A DNA stretch of 64,000 nucleotides, taken from NCBI RefSeq assembly GCF_009765375.1, contig NZ_VTOK01000012.1:86816-150815 (forward strand). The letters run 5' to 3'. The notes under the pieces are model-generated. The model had not been told where the DNA came from and made no database searches. It was given only the letters and a program-made list of their open reading frames with translations. This DNA is from Alteribacillus sp. YIM 98480 (lineage in GTDB: Bacteria > Bacillota > Bacilli > Bacillales > Marinococcaceae). The position numbers were made by a program, and so were the translations under genes. Each line of letters starts with the position of its first letter. Position 1 is the stretch's first letter. Below are positions 1 to 9,547 of this stretch, piece by piece.

Positions 1-906
1 TTTTGTAATAACATCAGCAAGAGCTTCAATAAAATCAGGATGTGCATTTGGCATGTCAGGTCGGTAATAAGAAGCCCCTACTTCATCACAAGCCTCTTTG
101 CATTCCACGTCATTATCAAACAATACTTCCAAGTGATCTGCCACAAATCCTACAGGACAGTAGACAAAAGAAGTGTATCCATATTTACTATGAAGTTCTT
201 TTGTTAAATCTTGTACATCAGGTCCAAGCCATGGATCTGGTGTATTCCCTTCACTTTGCCAGCCAATGGCATAATGTGGCACATGAGCTTTTTCAGCAAT
301 CCATTTAGCTGTATTTTCTAACTGTTCAGGGTAAGGGTCCCCCGCCTGAATAATTTTCTCTGGCAGGCTGTGTGCTGAAAAAATCACACATGATTTTTCC
401 TCGTTTTCTGTTTTTTCCATTGTATCTTTCAACTGCTTTACCCAAAAGTCAATAAACTTTGGTTCATCATACCAGCTTTCTACAGAATGAATAACAGGTC
501 CGTTTATTTTTTTCGTCTCTTCTTTAGCTCGTCCATTATAAGATTTAATGCTGAACGTAGAGAAATGCGGGGCTAGTACAATGCTGTATGCTTCTTCAAT
601 ACCGTCTTCTTTCATTTTTTGGACTGCGTCCTCAATAAATGGATCAATATGCTTTAAACCTAAATACCAATGAAACTCTAGATCATCGTAACGTTCATTC
701 AAACGGTCTTTTAAGCTTTCTCCTTGATTGTTAGTTATTTTAGCTAGAGGAGAAATTCCTCCTATAGCTTCATACCGAGAAATTAAATCCTGTAATGCTT
801 CTTCAGACGGCTTTCTTCCTCTTCTTATATGTGTATAGTAAGGCTCCACTTCATCTAAATTTCTGGGAGTACCGTAAGCCATTACTAGTAATCCTATTTT
901 TTTCAC
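1..906 (-). CDS. hemH: Ferrochelatase (coproporphyrin III/protoporphyrin ferrochelatase), 3' end outside window
   Basis: Inserts ferrous iron into the porphyrin ring in the late haem pathway, in the cytoplasm. The frame starts at GTG (complement of 904-906), reading [20 protein letters not shown], and stays open to the window edge. The FSAHSLP motif, with the family's conserved His, is encoded near 360-380. An AGGAGGT ribosome binding site lies 7 nt before the GTG, inside the 4-nt gap after hemE, so the two genes are co-transcribed. B. subtilis has hemE-hemH-hemY in this order; hemY would lie beyond the left edge. Only the C-terminal end is missing. Confidence 0.95.
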   Translation of the reverse strand, partial: MKKIGLLVMAYGTPRNLDEVEPYYTHIRRGRKPSEEALQDLISRYEAIGGISPLAKITNNQGESLKDRLNERYDDLEFHWYLGLKHIDPFIEDAVQKMKEDGIEEAYSIVLAPHFSTFSIKSYNGRAKEETKKINGPVIHSVESWYDEPKFIDFWVKQLKDTMEKTENEEKSCVIFSAHSLPEKIIQAGDPYPEQLENTAKWIAEKAHVPHYAIGWQSEGNTPDPWLGPDVQDLTKELHSKYGYTSFVYCPVGFVADHLEVLFDNDVECKEACDEVGASYYRPDMPNAHPDFIEALADVITK

Positions 907-910
907 GTTT

Positions 911-1954
911 TTACCTCCCAATTTTATTAGTGTACTCATGAACAAATGCAGTTAGCCGCTTCAATGTATCTGGATCTACTTCTGGGAAGACGCCGTGACC
1001 GAGGTTAAAAACAAAACCCTTTTCTTGCATGCCTGCATCAAGGATAGGCTTCACTTTATTTTCTATAACATCCCAAGGTGCCAATAGAATCGATGGATCT
1101 AAATTCCCTTGTAAAGATTTTGTAACTCCGATCTGTCTAGCTTCAGAAATAGAAGTTCGCCAATCCAGGCCGATAATTTGTAATGAAAAATCGTTCCAAT
1201 CCTGCAGAAGGTGACCAGCCCCAACTCCAAACATACTTAATGGAACTTCTTCTTTTTGTATTGTTTCAAAGATTCGCTTCATAACCGGCTTTACATAAAA
1301 CCGATAATCTTCCGCATTTAAAGCCCCTACCCATGAGTCAAATATTTGAATAGCTTGAGCTCCTGCTTTTATTTGAGAGGAGACGTAGCGAATCGTCATA
1401 TCTCCTAATTTATCCATAAGAGCAAACCAGGCATTGGGTTTTGAATACATAAAAGCTTTGGTTTTATGATAATTTTTAGAAGGCCCGCCTTCAATCATAT
1501 AGCTTGCCAATGTGAATGGTGCTCCGCTAAAACTAATTAATGGTACATTCAGTTGTTCTCTCAACAGTTTAATTGTATCTAGTACGTAGGGCACTTCTTT
1601 TTCAGGATCAATATTTCCCAGCTTTTCAACATCTTTTGGTTGTGTTATTGGATTATTAATAACTGGCCCGACGCCCGGTTTTATATCTACATCTACTCCA
1701 ATAGACGGAAGTGGCGTCATGATGTCTTTGTACAGAATCGCAGCATCATTATCATATTGATCCACTGGTAGTTTTGTCACATAAGCACAAAGTTCAGGAT
1801 CATGGGTAATGTCAAATAAAGAATATTTCTCTTTTAGTTTTCTATATTCAGGCTGAGAACGACCTGCTTGTCTCATATACCACACAGGAATGTGATCTGT
1901 ATTTTGTCCATAAGCAGCCCTCAAAAAATTATCGTTAAATGCTTCTTCACCCAT
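911..1954 (-). CDS. hemE: Uroporphyrinogen decarboxylase
   Basis: Decarboxylates the four acetate side chains of uroporphyrinogen III to give coproporphyrinogen III, in the cytoplasm. The product is 347 aa, the family's usual size. It carries the N-terminal signature [14 protein letters not shown], with the substrate-binding Arg, and the [12 protein letters not shown] segment. I place the start at the ATG at 1954 and not the TTG two codons upstream, because AAAGGAG then sits 9 nt away rather than 3. It is the first gene of the hemE-hemH unit. An AT-rich stretch upstream contains a TATAAT, but I could not find a convincing -35 box. Confidence 0.96.
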   Translation of the reverse strand: MGEEAFNDNFLRAAYGQNTDHIPVWYMRQAGRSQPEYRKLKEKYSLFDITHDPELCAYVTKLPVDQYDNDAAILYKDIMTPLPSIGVDVDIKPGVGPVINNPITQPKDVEKLGNIDPEKEVPYVLDTIKLLREQLNVPLISFSGAPFTLASYMIEGGPSKNYHKTKAFMYSKPNAWFALMDKLGDMTIRYVSSQIKAGAQAIQIFDSWVGALNAEDYRFYVKPVMKRIFETIQKEEVPLSMFGVGAGHLLQDWNDFSLQIIGLDWRTSISEARQIGVTKSLQGNLDPSILLAPWDVIENKVKPILDAGMQEKGFVFNLGHGVFPEVDPDTLKRLTAFVHEYTNKIGR

Positions 1955-2090
1955 AGCCAAGCACTCCTTTAATCTAATACGCTTGCAAACGTTATATAAA
2001 TTATATCTTTATTATTTCCATACCCTTTTTACCATACTCTTCTCTTATTGTCATGTACAGTACTCACAGACTTTGTTCATAAAATAGAAA

Positions 2091-2124
2091 GAAAAAAAGG
2101 ACTGTGCCTTAACACAGCCCCATT
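2091..2124 (-). terminator. Rho-independent terminator of pbpF
   Basis: On the minus strand a GGGCTGTG/CACAGTCC stem with a 6-nt loop is followed by a run of seven T. It lies directly after the pbpF stop and separates it from hemE. Confidence 0.8.
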
Positions 2125-2128
2125 CATC

Positions 2129-4285
2129 TTATGAACCAGCTCCAAATAAAGAACCTACACTTACTTCTGCAACGTTTGATGGCTCACCTTCTTGTTCTGT
2201 TTGTGGATTAAAAGGCACGACCATATAATCTTGTAAATTAAAAACATTGACTCCTTCAATCGTAAACTCGCTTTCTCCTTCAACTTCTTCAATAACCTCA
2301 CCTTCTCCATCGTTCACTTCATACACTCGATATATTACGCGTTCATCTGCGGCCGCAGACCATTTTAAGTGAACATTGAAAAGCCCGCCTCCTTTTAAGC
2401 TGAGTGAAGCAGACAAATCGTTCACCCGGGCCATTTCTATAGGTTCTTCTAAGTCTTTCACATCTTCTGGTTGTTGAAATGCAGTTTGCACACTATCATC
2501 AGCAGGAACGTCGTTAAGAATTTCTTTAAATAAACGTGTTGGATACGAGCTGCCTGCTTGAAGATGCTGATCTTCTGTAGTTTTGTCATATCCCATCCAA
2601 AGAGCGCCGGTCCATTGTGGAGTGAACCCGGCAAACCATGCATCCCGCGTTCCTCCTTCTATTTCTAAAAAAGATGTTGTCCCCGTTTTTCCCGCCAAAG
2701 GATAAACCGTGTCTCCGGCAGTTCCAGTGCCTTCTTGCACTACATTTTCCAGAAGTCTTGTCATATACCATGCATTTTGAGGACTCATTACTTCTTTTGT
2801 TTCGGGCTCTGCTTTTCCAATTTCCTCCCCATTTCTATCGGTTATCTCTTCGATAAAATAAGGTTTAACTTTTGTTCCTTGATTCGAAAATGCAGTATAC
2901 GCAGATGCCAGTTCCATTGGAGAAAGTCCTTCAGTAAGTCCTCCAAGTGCTACAGCCAAGCCGTTATCCTCTATTTGAAGTCCTAACTCTTCCATCCATG
3001 TACTGCTTTCTTTTCCTCCTATCTGATCATACAACCAAACTGCAGCCGTATTGGTAGATTCAGTGATTGCATCAGCCATCGATATTTCACCACGATACTC
3101 GCCATTATAATTTTTAGGAGAGTAACCATCAAAGTCCATCTGTTCGTCTTTTAGTAACGAATATGGATGGTATTTTCCCGATTCTAAGGCCGGAGCATAC
3201 ACAGCAAGTGGTTTCATTACAGACCCTGGCTGTCGTTTCACTTTTACTCTGTTTAAACCTCTGCGAACATACTCTCTGCCGCCTTGCACAGCTGCAACTC
3301 CGCCGCTATGGTGATCCATCATGAAAAAAGCCCCTTCGGCATCCTTTGCTTGTTCAGGGAAGTAGGCTTCTTCTTGAAATAAGTCATAGGAGGCTTGCTG
3401 CATCTCTTTGTTCATTGGCACAACAATATCGTATCCGCCTCGATATATTTCTTCTGGGGTAAGGTGGTACTTGTTTTCAGCTTCTTCTAACATCATATCG
3501 ATATATGTGTAAAAAGCTGTCGATTCTTTTGATCGGTTAAGTGACTCCGGTACTGTTTTTCCTTGATATGTTGTTGCTTCCTCTGCTGTAATAAATCCGT
3601 GCCGTTCCATAAGAGCTAAAACAGTGTTTCGTCTTTCTTTCGCACGTTCAGAATCTTCAACAGGCGAGTAATTCCCCGGCGCTTTAGGTATACCTGCAAG
3701 TAAAGCCGCTTCTTCTGTTGTCAAATCTTCGACTGCTTTGTCAAAATAAAGTTCTGCCGCTGACTTTATTCCATAAGCACCATGACCAAAATATACCTGA
3801 TTTAAATAATAACCTAATATTTCATTTTTACTGAATTTGCGTTCAAGTCCCATGGCGATGAGTACTTCTTTTGTTTTACGAAGCAAAGTTTTATCACTCG
3901 ATAGAAAAGCATTTTTTGCTAATTGCTGGGTAATCGTACTTCCGCCTTCTACTTTAGACCCTGCTAAAATATCACGATATAAGGCTCTAAGTATGGCGCG
4001 AGGATCAATTCCCTGGTGATCATAAAATCGAATATCTTCTATAGCCACAAAAGGCTGTTTAACATGGTCAGGTATGTCTTCTATATTAATCAAGTCTCTG
4101 TCCTCGATATAGAGTTCCGCCAATTTTTCTCCATTATTATCAATGATTTCAGTAGTTTCGTTCATTACTAATTTTTTCTCATCTATCGCAGCCGCACCAA
4201 TCACGACAGAAGAAAGATAAATCCCGGTGCTCAATATAATAAAAGCAAAAATCGCAAGCCCCCAGATTATCCATTTATTCCTCAT
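2129..4285 (-). CDS. pbpF: Class A penicillin-binding protein (bifunctional transglycosylase/transpeptidase), PbpF-like
   Basis: Polymerises and cross-links peptidoglycan at the outer face of the membrane. The 718-aa protein has one N-terminal transmembrane anchor (about 7-29). The GT51 domain has EDIRFYDHQG (catalytic Glu83) and GGSTITQQLAKN (114-125). The transpeptidase domain has Ser355 in SVMK, the STN triad at 410-412 and KTGT at 533-536, so both activities look intact. A short beta-rich acidic tail follows. B. subtilis pbpF also neighbours hemEHY, which supports the symbol. The gene is monocistronic with its own terminator. Confidence 0.92.
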   Translation of the reverse strand: MRNKWIIWGLAIFAFIILSTGIYLSSVVIGAAAIDEKKLVMNETTEIIDNNGEKLAELYIEDRDLINIEDIPDHVKQPFVAIEDIRFYDHQGIDPRAILRALYRDILAGSKVEGGSTITQQLAKNAFLSSDKTLLRKTKEVLIAMGLERKFSKNEILGYYLNQVYFGHGAYGIKSAAELYFDKAVEDLTTEEAALLAGIPKAPGNYSPVEDSERAKERRNTVLALMERHGFITAEEATTYQGKTVPESLNRSKESTAFYTYIDMMLEEAENKYHLTPEEIYRGGYDIVVPMNKEMQQASYDLFQEEAYFPEQAKDAEGAFFMMDHHSGGVAAVQGGREYVRRGLNRVKVKRQPGSVMKPLAVYAPALESGKYHPYSLLKDEQMDFDGYSPKNYNGEYRGEISMADAITESTNTAAVWLYDQIGGKESSTWMEELGLQIEDNGLAVALGGLTEGLSPMELASAYTAFSNQGTKVKPYFIEEITDRNGEEIGKAEPETKEVMSPQNAWYMTRLLENVVQEGTGTAGDTVYPLAGKTGTTSFLEIEGGTRDAWFAGFTPQWTGALWMGYDKTTEDQHLQAGSSYPTRLFKEILNDVPADDSVQTAFQQPEDVKDLEEPIEMARVNDLSASLSLKGGGLFNVHLKWSAAADERVIYRVYEVNDGEGEVIEEVEGESEFTIEGVNVFNLQDYMVVPFNPQTEQEGEPSNVAEVSVGSLFGAGS

Positions 4286-4469
4286 GCTATTACTCCTTCA
4301 TTATACGTGCATATTTAAGCGCCAGACTCAATAGGTATTTGGCTCGAATCTATTATAAATCAGTTTGCACTGTTTCGATATATTTTTACATATCCTTTTA
4401 TATTATCTGTTATTTTTTAATATTTATTTGAAAAATTACGGAAAGACCGATTGAAAAATTTAAACACTC

Positions 4470-5099
4470 TTATTTTACTAATCCATGTCGATGAGCATAA
4501 ACCGCAATTTGTGTTCTGTCATCTACCTCTAACTTAGATAATATATGACTCACATGGGTTTTCACGGTTTTAATTCCAATATACAAATCATCTGCAATTT
4601 CTTGATTGGTTTTCCCTTCTCCAATTAAAGCCAGCACTTCTAGCTCTCTTGTTGTTAACGTTTCATGCAGCATTTGATCAGGGTACCGCATTTTTTTCAT
4701 CATCTTCTTCGTAACTTCTGCTTCTACTTTAGATTCCCCGTTCATCGCTGCACGTATTGCTTCTGCAATCGTATGGGCTTTTGACGTTTTTAATAAATAA
4801 CTGAAAGCCCCAGCTTCAATTGCAGGATAAACCTGTTCATCATCATAAAAGCTAGTAAGCACAATGACTTTTGTATTCGGAAACTCAGATGTAATCAATC
4901 GCGTTGCTTCAATACCATCCATTTCATCCATAATAAGATCCATTAAAACGACATCAGGTTTATGTTCTCGTACTAAATTTACGCCTTCTTTTCCATCGGC
5001 AGCTTCTCCCGCAATATCTATATCTTCTTCCGTTGATAAGTAAGCTGATACTCCCATACGTACCATTTCATGATCATCAATCAACACTACTTTTATCAA
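4470..5099 (-). CDS. liaR: NarL/LuxR-type response regulator of the Lia cell-envelope stress system
   Basis: Response regulator for cell-wall antibiotic stress. The receiver domain (about 1-120) has phospho-acceptor Asp54 in VVLMDLIMDEMDG. The C-terminal LuxR helix-turn-helix (about 145-205) has the signature LTTRELEVLALIGEGKTNQEIA. I place the start at the TTG at 5099, giving 209 aa beginning MIKVVLIDDHE. The longer frame from 5123 would add a basic, non-homologous MIKRRRSR segment that is really the GAGGAGGAG ribosome binding site. The gene overlaps the end of liaS, indicating translational coupling. Confidence 0.93.
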   Translation of the reverse strand: MIKVVLIDDHEMVRMGVSAYLSTEEDIDIAGEAADGKEGVNLVREHKPDVVLMDLIMDEMDGIEATRLITSEFPNTKVIVLTSFYDDEQVYPAIEAGAFSYLLKTSKAHTIAEAIRAAMNGESKVEAEVTKKMMKKMRYPDQMLHETLTTRELEVLALIGEGKTNQEIADDLYIGIKTVKTHVSHILSKLEVDDRTQIAVYAHRHGLVK

Positions 5100-6159
5100 T
5101 CGGCTTCTCCTCCTCTTTATCATTCACCATTGGAACATTTACTTCGATCTGTGTCCCTTTTTTTGGATAAGATAAAATATGAATAACTCCCCCAAGTTCG
5201 TTTACTCTTTCTTTCATCATAGAAAGCCCATAAGAAGATTGTTTTTGGTCTCTTTCTAAGTGAAACCCGACTCCGTCGTCGATAATTTTCATTCGCAGCT
5301 GACCAGAATAGCACTTAAGTTGAAAATCTACTTGAGCAGCTTGAGCGTGTCTTAATACATTCGAAAGTGCTTCTTGTGCAATTCGGAAAAGATGGTTTTC
5401 AATCCCCTTCCCTGTGTCTGGAACTTCTTGAATATTCCACTTTATTTTCAATTTTGTCTTCTCTGAAAGCTCTTGCAGCAGATTTTTCAAACCATCCTCT
5501 AGTAATTTACCTTCTAAACTTGCCGGTCGTAAATGCATAAGCAATGCTCTCATTTCCCCTTGCGCATTTCCTGCCATTTTTTCAATAAGAGATACTTGTT
5601 TTATTCCTTTTTCAATATCGTTAGGTATCGTTTTCTGCAGCGCTGCCGTCGTCATCGATATAGCAAATAACTGTTGACTTACCGCGTCATGCAGCTCTCT
5701 GGCCAGCCTTTGTCTTTCAGCAGCTGCTGCAGATTGTTTAATGGAGGCCTGCCATTCAGCTCGTTCTGCCGAAAGTTTTTGAACAGACCTTGCTTGTTCT
5801 TCCATCCTGCTTGCCACAGCATTCAAGTGATTTCCCATTACTGCAAACTCATCTTCTCCGTCTATGTGTATATTTTTTGAAAAATCTCCTTTTTCCAATG
5901 CCAATGTTCCAGCTAATAATTTGTTTATACGCAGTTTTTGCCTTTTTCCGCCTCGCCATCCTATCAATAAGGCTAAAAGAAAGGACACGACACCCCATAT
6001 TAGAAATGTAGGTAAACCAAACCAACTTTTAAAAGTGAGTAATAATAATAAATCTTCCGTGCTAGATAACAAAATCAAAAATAACAGCACAGCTGTAATA
6101 CATGCTGTTCCAAAAGCATATCGGATATAGTCCCATTGGATGTTTACCATTTTTCGCAT
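5077..6159 (-). CDS. liaS: Sensor histidine kinase of the Lia system (HisKA_3 type)
   Basis: Membrane sensor kinase for LiaR. The 360-aa protein has two N-terminal membrane segments (about 13-42 and 50-68) with almost no extracellular loop, as in intramembrane-sensing kinases. A HAMP linker follows, then the HisKA_3 box RELHDAVSQQLF with His157 and a C-terminal ATPase with DDGVGFH and YGLSMMKERV. Its ATG overlaps the liaF stop by one base (TAATG), and its end overlaps liaR, so liaF-liaS-liaR form one coupled operon. Confidence 0.93.
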   Translation of the reverse strand: MRKMVNIQWDYIRYAFGTACITAVLLFLILLSSTEDLLLLLTFKSWFGLPTFLIWGVVSFLLALLIGWRGGKRQKLRINKLLAGTLALEKGDFSKNIHIDGEDEFAVMGNHLNAVASRMEEQARSVQKLSAERAEWQASIKQSAAAAERQRLARELHDAVSQQLFAISMTTAALQKTIPNDIEKGIKQVSLIEKMAGNAQGEMRALLMHLRPASLEGKLLEDGLKNLLQELSEKTKLKIKWNIQEVPDTGKGIENHLFRIAQEALSNVLRHAQAAQVDFQLKCYSGQLRMKIIDDGVGFHLERDQKQSSYGLSMMKERVNELGGVIHILSYPKKGTQIEVNVPMVNDKEEEKPIDKSSVD

Positions 6160-7052
6160 TACACATACCTCACGTCAATATCACCGATAATCACTGATAT
6201 AATAACCTTTATTTTTCGATCAGCTTCTTTATAATAATCGGTATTAATAGAAATCTGCTTATTAAACCCTTCTTCACGCTGACCTAAAATATTCATATCC
6301 CCAATGGTTGCACTCGCTTGAACCGATAAATCCAATTCATAAGGAACATATAAATCTACATCTCCAATTCCTCCATGTAAAACAATTACCGTTTCTCCTT
6401 CATCAATAATGGCTTTTGAAAAATCAATCGAAATATCACCAATTCCGTATTTCACATTCATATCCTGCAGAGCAAACCTTCTTTTCATTAATTTATAATC
6501 ACCGATAAACATATTTTTGTAAGAAGGTGTTACAATCGGTTCCTTTCTTTTATCTGCTTGAGAGACTTTTGTTTTGTTCGCATGACCGCTTTTCAGAAAC
6601 TCTTCTGCTTCTGCGGTGGATTTATATTTTTGTTCTTCTCTGTTAGTAATCGACTGCGCTAAGTCTGGAGTTTGATCAACAGTATATTGGGAGGATGTGT
6701 GTGAATTCTCCCCTTCATCTATAGACGGCAAATCCTTATCAATATCAATTTCTTTTGCAGTATCATTTCGCTTTATAAGTTTTAGCCCTAAATATAGAAA
6801 AACAGCTGCAATAATAAAACCTGTTAAATCAAAATGAAAAATTTCATTACTAATTGAAATAACAGCTAGAGCTGTAAATAACAACATCAACCATTTTCGA
6901 CCTTTCTTATAAAAATGGTATGCTAATGAAAAAGCTATAATGGGCCAAATGAGTGAACCTAAGTCTATATTGATATACAACTGATCAAATAAAATGTTTA
7001 GTCCTAATATAATAATTATTAATCCTAATACTATATTGCCTGAGCTACGCAT
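6159..7052 (-). CDS. liaF: LiaF-like membrane inhibitor of the LiaRS system
   Basis: In the family, LiaF holds the LiaS kinase inactive when there is no envelope stress. The 297-aa protein has about four membrane segments in the first 95 residues, a charged linker (about 95-185) and a C-terminal beta-rich domain with repeated GDI turns, typical of LiaF. It is the first gene of the three-gene operon. There is no liaI, liaH or liaG next to it, unlike B. subtilis. The start is the ATG at 7052; GGAAGG lies rather far upstream, so the exact start is less certain. Confidence 0.88.
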   Translation of the reverse strand: MRSSGNIVLGLIIIILGLNILFDQLYINIDLGSLIWPIIAFSLAYHFYKKGRKWLMLLFTALAVISISNEIFHFDLTGFIIAAVFLYLGLKLIKRNDTAKEIDIDKDLPSIDEGENSHTSSQYTVDQTPDLAQSITNREEQKYKSTAEAEEFLKSGHANKTKVSQADKRKEPIVTPSYKNMFIGDYKLMKRRFALQDMNVKYGIGDISIDFSKAIIDEGETVIVLHGGIGDVDLYVPYELDLSVQASATIGDMNILGQREEGFNKQISINTDYYKEADRKIKVIISVIIGDIDVRYV

Positions 7053-7171
7053 GAGCGCATCTATCCTTCCTTGATGCTAAAATATTTGGAATATTAACCC
7101 GTATAAATTTGGTATATATTTAGTGTAATATGAAATTTCTTATCATGCGACCAGCCAGAGTTTATTTTTTT

Positions 7172-7189
7172 ATCCGTCTATAGACGGAT
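7172..7189. promoter_or_regulatory. Perfect 18-bp palindrome upstream of liaF
   Basis: The sequence ATCCGTCTATAGACGGAT is fully self-complementary. It lies about 120 bp upstream of the liaF start and 200 bp upstream of ccdA. It could be a repressor or activator operator, or a hairpin belonging to the adjoining repeat. No function is shown. Confidence 0.4.
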
Positions 7190-7195
7190 GCTTTT

Positions 7196-7289
7196 GAAAA
7201 ACTCGGCTTGCCGCTGAGTCCTGTGGCGGAAGGCGTAGTTTTACTTATACTTTTATCTTTTATCAAAGTTAAACTTCCTAAAGTACAAG
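7196..7289 (+). repeat. Interspersed degenerate repeat, family B, most complete copy
   Basis: This copy contains both family landmarks: CTCGGCTTGCCG at 7202-7213 and GCGTAGTTTT...CTTATACTTTT near 7233-7254. The tail AAAGTTAAACTTCCTAAAG follows at about 7265-7283. Related stretches occur in at least six other intergenic gaps of the window. Confidence 0.6.
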
Positions 7290-7387
7290 TTAACGTTTGT
7301 CAGTTCACGCAATTTTCATATTTCCAGTGTATAATAAATACGGCTTGTGTATATAAAATGAAAGAATAGCAATAGGAGGTAACTCTT

Positions 7388-8104
7388 TTGAATGAAGTAA
7401 GCATATGGCTCGCGTTCGGCGCGGGAATAGTTTCTTTTCTTTCTCCCTGTATTTTTCCGCTTGTGCCAGCTTATTTAGCTCAATTAACCGGTACAACAGT
7501 TTCTAACAATCAAGTTAATGCCCAAAGGCGTTTAATTTTAACACGAAGTATTGGATTCATTCTTGGTTTTACGATCATCTTCATGCTGTTAGGTGCTTCG
7601 TCAACCTATTTAGGACAGCAATTTGCAAGGTGGAATAACCTCATAGAACAACTTGGAGGTATTATAATCGTCATTTTCGGACTCCAAATGGCTGGTATTA
7701 TTTCTATCCGCTCTCTATTAACTGATAAAAAAGTTCATTATGAACCTAAAAAATCAACTAGTTTTACAAGTTCCGTTCTGCTTGGATTATTGTTTGCAGC
7801 CGGCTGGTCTCCTTGTATAGGACTAGTGCTTGGAGCTATACTTACACTAGCAAGTCAGGCCGAGACAATGTATTCAGGAATATTTATGCTGTTCATTTAT
7901 TCCATTGGCTTGGGCATCCCTTTTCTGTTAGTAGCATTGATTTACTCTAAATCACTAAATAAATTAAAAAAATTAAACAAATGGGTCCCTATCATTCAAA
8001 AGACTAGCGGCTGTATTATGATCGTGCTTGGTATTATGCTATTTACTGGGTACTTTCAAATGCTTTCAAGCTATCTAGCCCGATTCGTTCCTTTTGGACT
8101 TTAA
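7388..8104 (+). CDS. ccdA: Cytochrome c biogenesis protein CcdA (thiol-disulfide electron carrier)
   Basis: Carries reducing equivalents from cytoplasmic thioredoxin across the membrane for cytochrome c maturation and related thiol chemistry. The 238-aa protein has about six membrane helices. The two redox cysteines sit in the expected SPC motifs, Cys21 (FLSPCIFPLVPAY) and Cys143 (GWSPCIGLVLGA). The TTG start is supported by AGGAGGT 7 nt upstream. No resA or other partner gene is adjacent. Confidence 0.93.
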   Translation: MNEVSIWLAFGAGIVSFLSPCIFPLVPAYLAQLTGTTVSNNQVNAQRRLILTRSIGFILGFTIIFMLLGASSTYLGQQFARWNNLIEQLGGIIIVIFGLQMAGIISIRSLLTDKKVHYEPKKSTSFTSSVLLGLLFAAGWSPCIGLVLGAILTLASQAETMYSGIFMLFIYSIGLGIPFLLVALIYSKSLNKLKKLNKWVPIIQKTSGCIMIVLGIMLFTGYFQMLSSYLARFVPFGL

Positions 8105-8125
8105 TATTACTGCCTAGCCCCAACA

Positions 8126-8184
8126 AAGTCGTAGTTTTTTATACTTTATTTTTTCAGCAAAGTTAAACCTTTCTAAAGTACAAT
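8126..8184 (+). repeat. Interspersed degenerate repeat, family B, partial copy
   Basis: Contains GTCGTAGTTTT, TATACTTTATTTTTTCAGC and AAAGTTAAACCTTTCTAAAG, closely matching the right half of the copy at 7196-7289. It lies just downstream of ccdA. Confidence 0.55.
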
Positions 8185-8243
8185 AAAAGGAATTCAGCTA
8201 TAAAAAATAGAAAACCATCATTAAATTAGAGGGGGGTTGTTTT

Positions 8244-9416
8244 TTGGAAACGAAACTTTATGATTTACTAGATCGTTTTTATAATGAAATGGTTGAAATC
8301 AGGAGATATCTCCATCAGTACCCAGAGCTTTCCTTTAAAGAAGAACATACACCGGCATATATTGCGGACTTTCATAAAAAGCTAGGTCATAATGTGAAAA
8401 CAAATGTTGGAGGAAGAGGCGTTACTGCCGTCTTGCAAGGTGGTAGACCCGGTCCTGTCATCGCCTTAAGAGCTGACTTTGATGCACTTCCTATTCACGA
8501 ACAAACAGATCTTCCTTTTCGATCAAGAGTAGATGGAGTGATGCACGCATGCGGTCATGACGGCCATACAGCAACTTTACTCATTTTGGCAAAAGCAATA
8601 AATGCTTTAAAAGAGAAATGGAGAGGTACGATTGTTTTTATTCACCAGCATGCAGAAGAATATGCGCCAGGTGGAGCTATTGATATGATTAAAGATGGCT
8701 GTCTCGATGGAGTTGATGTCATATTTGGCACCCATTTATGGGCTACCGTTCCATACGGAAAAATTCAATATAAACATGGACCGATGATGGCAGCAGTTGA
8801 CCGATTTGAGATAGAGATCATTGGTCAAGGAGGGCACGGTGCCATGCCCCATCTTACCAAAGACGCTGTCGTTATTGGTTCACAGCTTGTTACAAATATG
8901 CAGCAGCTCGTCAGCCGCCGGGTTGATCCACTAGATCCTGCGGTTGTTTCGGTCGGTTCATTTGTGGCACAAAACGCTTTTAATGTTATTGCAGACCGAG
9001 CAAAACTTACAGGTACGGTAAGAACTTTTAGTGAGGACGTACGCAGTTTATTAGAAAAAGAATTGGAAACCATTACACATGCCACATGTCAAAGTGCGAA
9101 CGCAGAAGCTGATTTTACTTTTTCACGTGGATATCCTGCTGTTGTTAATCATGAAGGAGAAACAGCTTTTCTTGCAGATTGTGCCTATCAGGTACCTGGC
9201 GTTTCAGAAACGGAAGAAATGAAACCGCAAATGGGCGGAGAAGATTTTGCTTATTATTTAAAACATGCGAAAGGGACTTTCTTCTTTACCGGCGCCCAAC
9301 ATCCAAACTGGGAAAAAACCTATCCACACCACCATCCAAAATTTGATATTGATGAACGTTCGATGCTTCTAGCTGCTAAAGTAATGGGAAAAGCAGCCCT
9401 AGAGTATGACAATTAA
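8244..9416 (+). CDS. yhaA: M20-family amidohydrolase (N-acyl-amino-acid hydrolase), YhaA-like
   Basis: A zinc-dependent hydrolase that probably removes acyl groups from N-acylated amino acids; the substrate is not known. The 390-aa protein has the M20 metal motifs ALRADFDALP, HACGHDGHTA (about 101-110), HQHAEEY (135-140) and, near the C-terminus, GGEDFAYYL and HHHPKFDIDE. The inserted dimerisation domain spans about 185-295. The start is the TTG at 8244 behind GAGGGGGG. B. subtilis yhaA also sits next to ecsC, here convergently, which supports the symbol. Confidence 0.88.
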   Translation: METKLYDLLDRFYNEMVEIRRYLHQYPELSFKEEHTPAYIADFHKKLGHNVKTNVGGRGVTAVLQGGRPGPVIALRADFDALPIHEQTDLPFRSRVDGVMHACGHDGHTATLLILAKAINALKEKWRGTIVFIHQHAEEYAPGGAIDMIKDGCLDGVDVIFGTHLWATVPYGKIQYKHGPMMAAVDRFEIEIIGQGGHGAMPHLTKDAVVIGSQLVTNMQQLVSRRVDPLDPAVVSVGSFVAQNAFNVIADRAKLTGTVRTFSEDVRSLLEKELETITHATCQSANAEADFTFSRGYPAVVNHEGETAFLADCAYQVPGVSETEEMKPQMGGEDFAYYLKHAKGTFFFTGAQHPNWEKTYPHHHPKFDIDERSMLLAAKVMGKAALEYDN

Positions 9417-9460
9417 AAAAGTAAAAGTCCGGACGTCCCAGACTTTGTTTATGAAAAAAT

Positions 9461-9511
9461 CCCCTGTTTTTAAAATTAATTCTTTAGAAACAGGGGGCCT
9501 TTGATTTTTTT
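9461..9511 (+). terminator. Bidirectional terminator between yhaA and ecsC
   Basis: The CCCCTGTTT/AAACAGGGG stem is flanked by T-runs on both strands, fitting termination of the convergent genes yhaA and ecsC. Confidence 0.8.
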
Positions 9512-9547
9512 CCTTTTTCAGTTCCTCGGATAATCCCGCATTTTTTC

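Larger units (their letters stand above)
7053..7387. other. Intergenic region between liaF and ccdA
   Basis: About 335 bp between divergent genes with no supported gene. It holds a perfect 18-bp palindrome (7172-7189), a degenerate interspersed repeat copy (7196-7289), and the AGGAGGT ribosome binding site of ccdA just before 7388. Confidence 0.7.

Noticed and set aside
1961..2000. cre-like site TGCAAGCGTATTAG upstream of hemE
   Set aside because: The last two positions do not fit the consensus, and no catabolite control is expected for hemE.
5864..6130. 88-aa plus-strand frame inside liaS
   Set aside because: Shadow of liaS; no ribosome binding site and no family features.
7305..7496. 63-aa minus-strand frame before ccdA
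   Set aside because: It overlaps the ccdA ribosome binding site and start, and lacks its own ribosome binding site.
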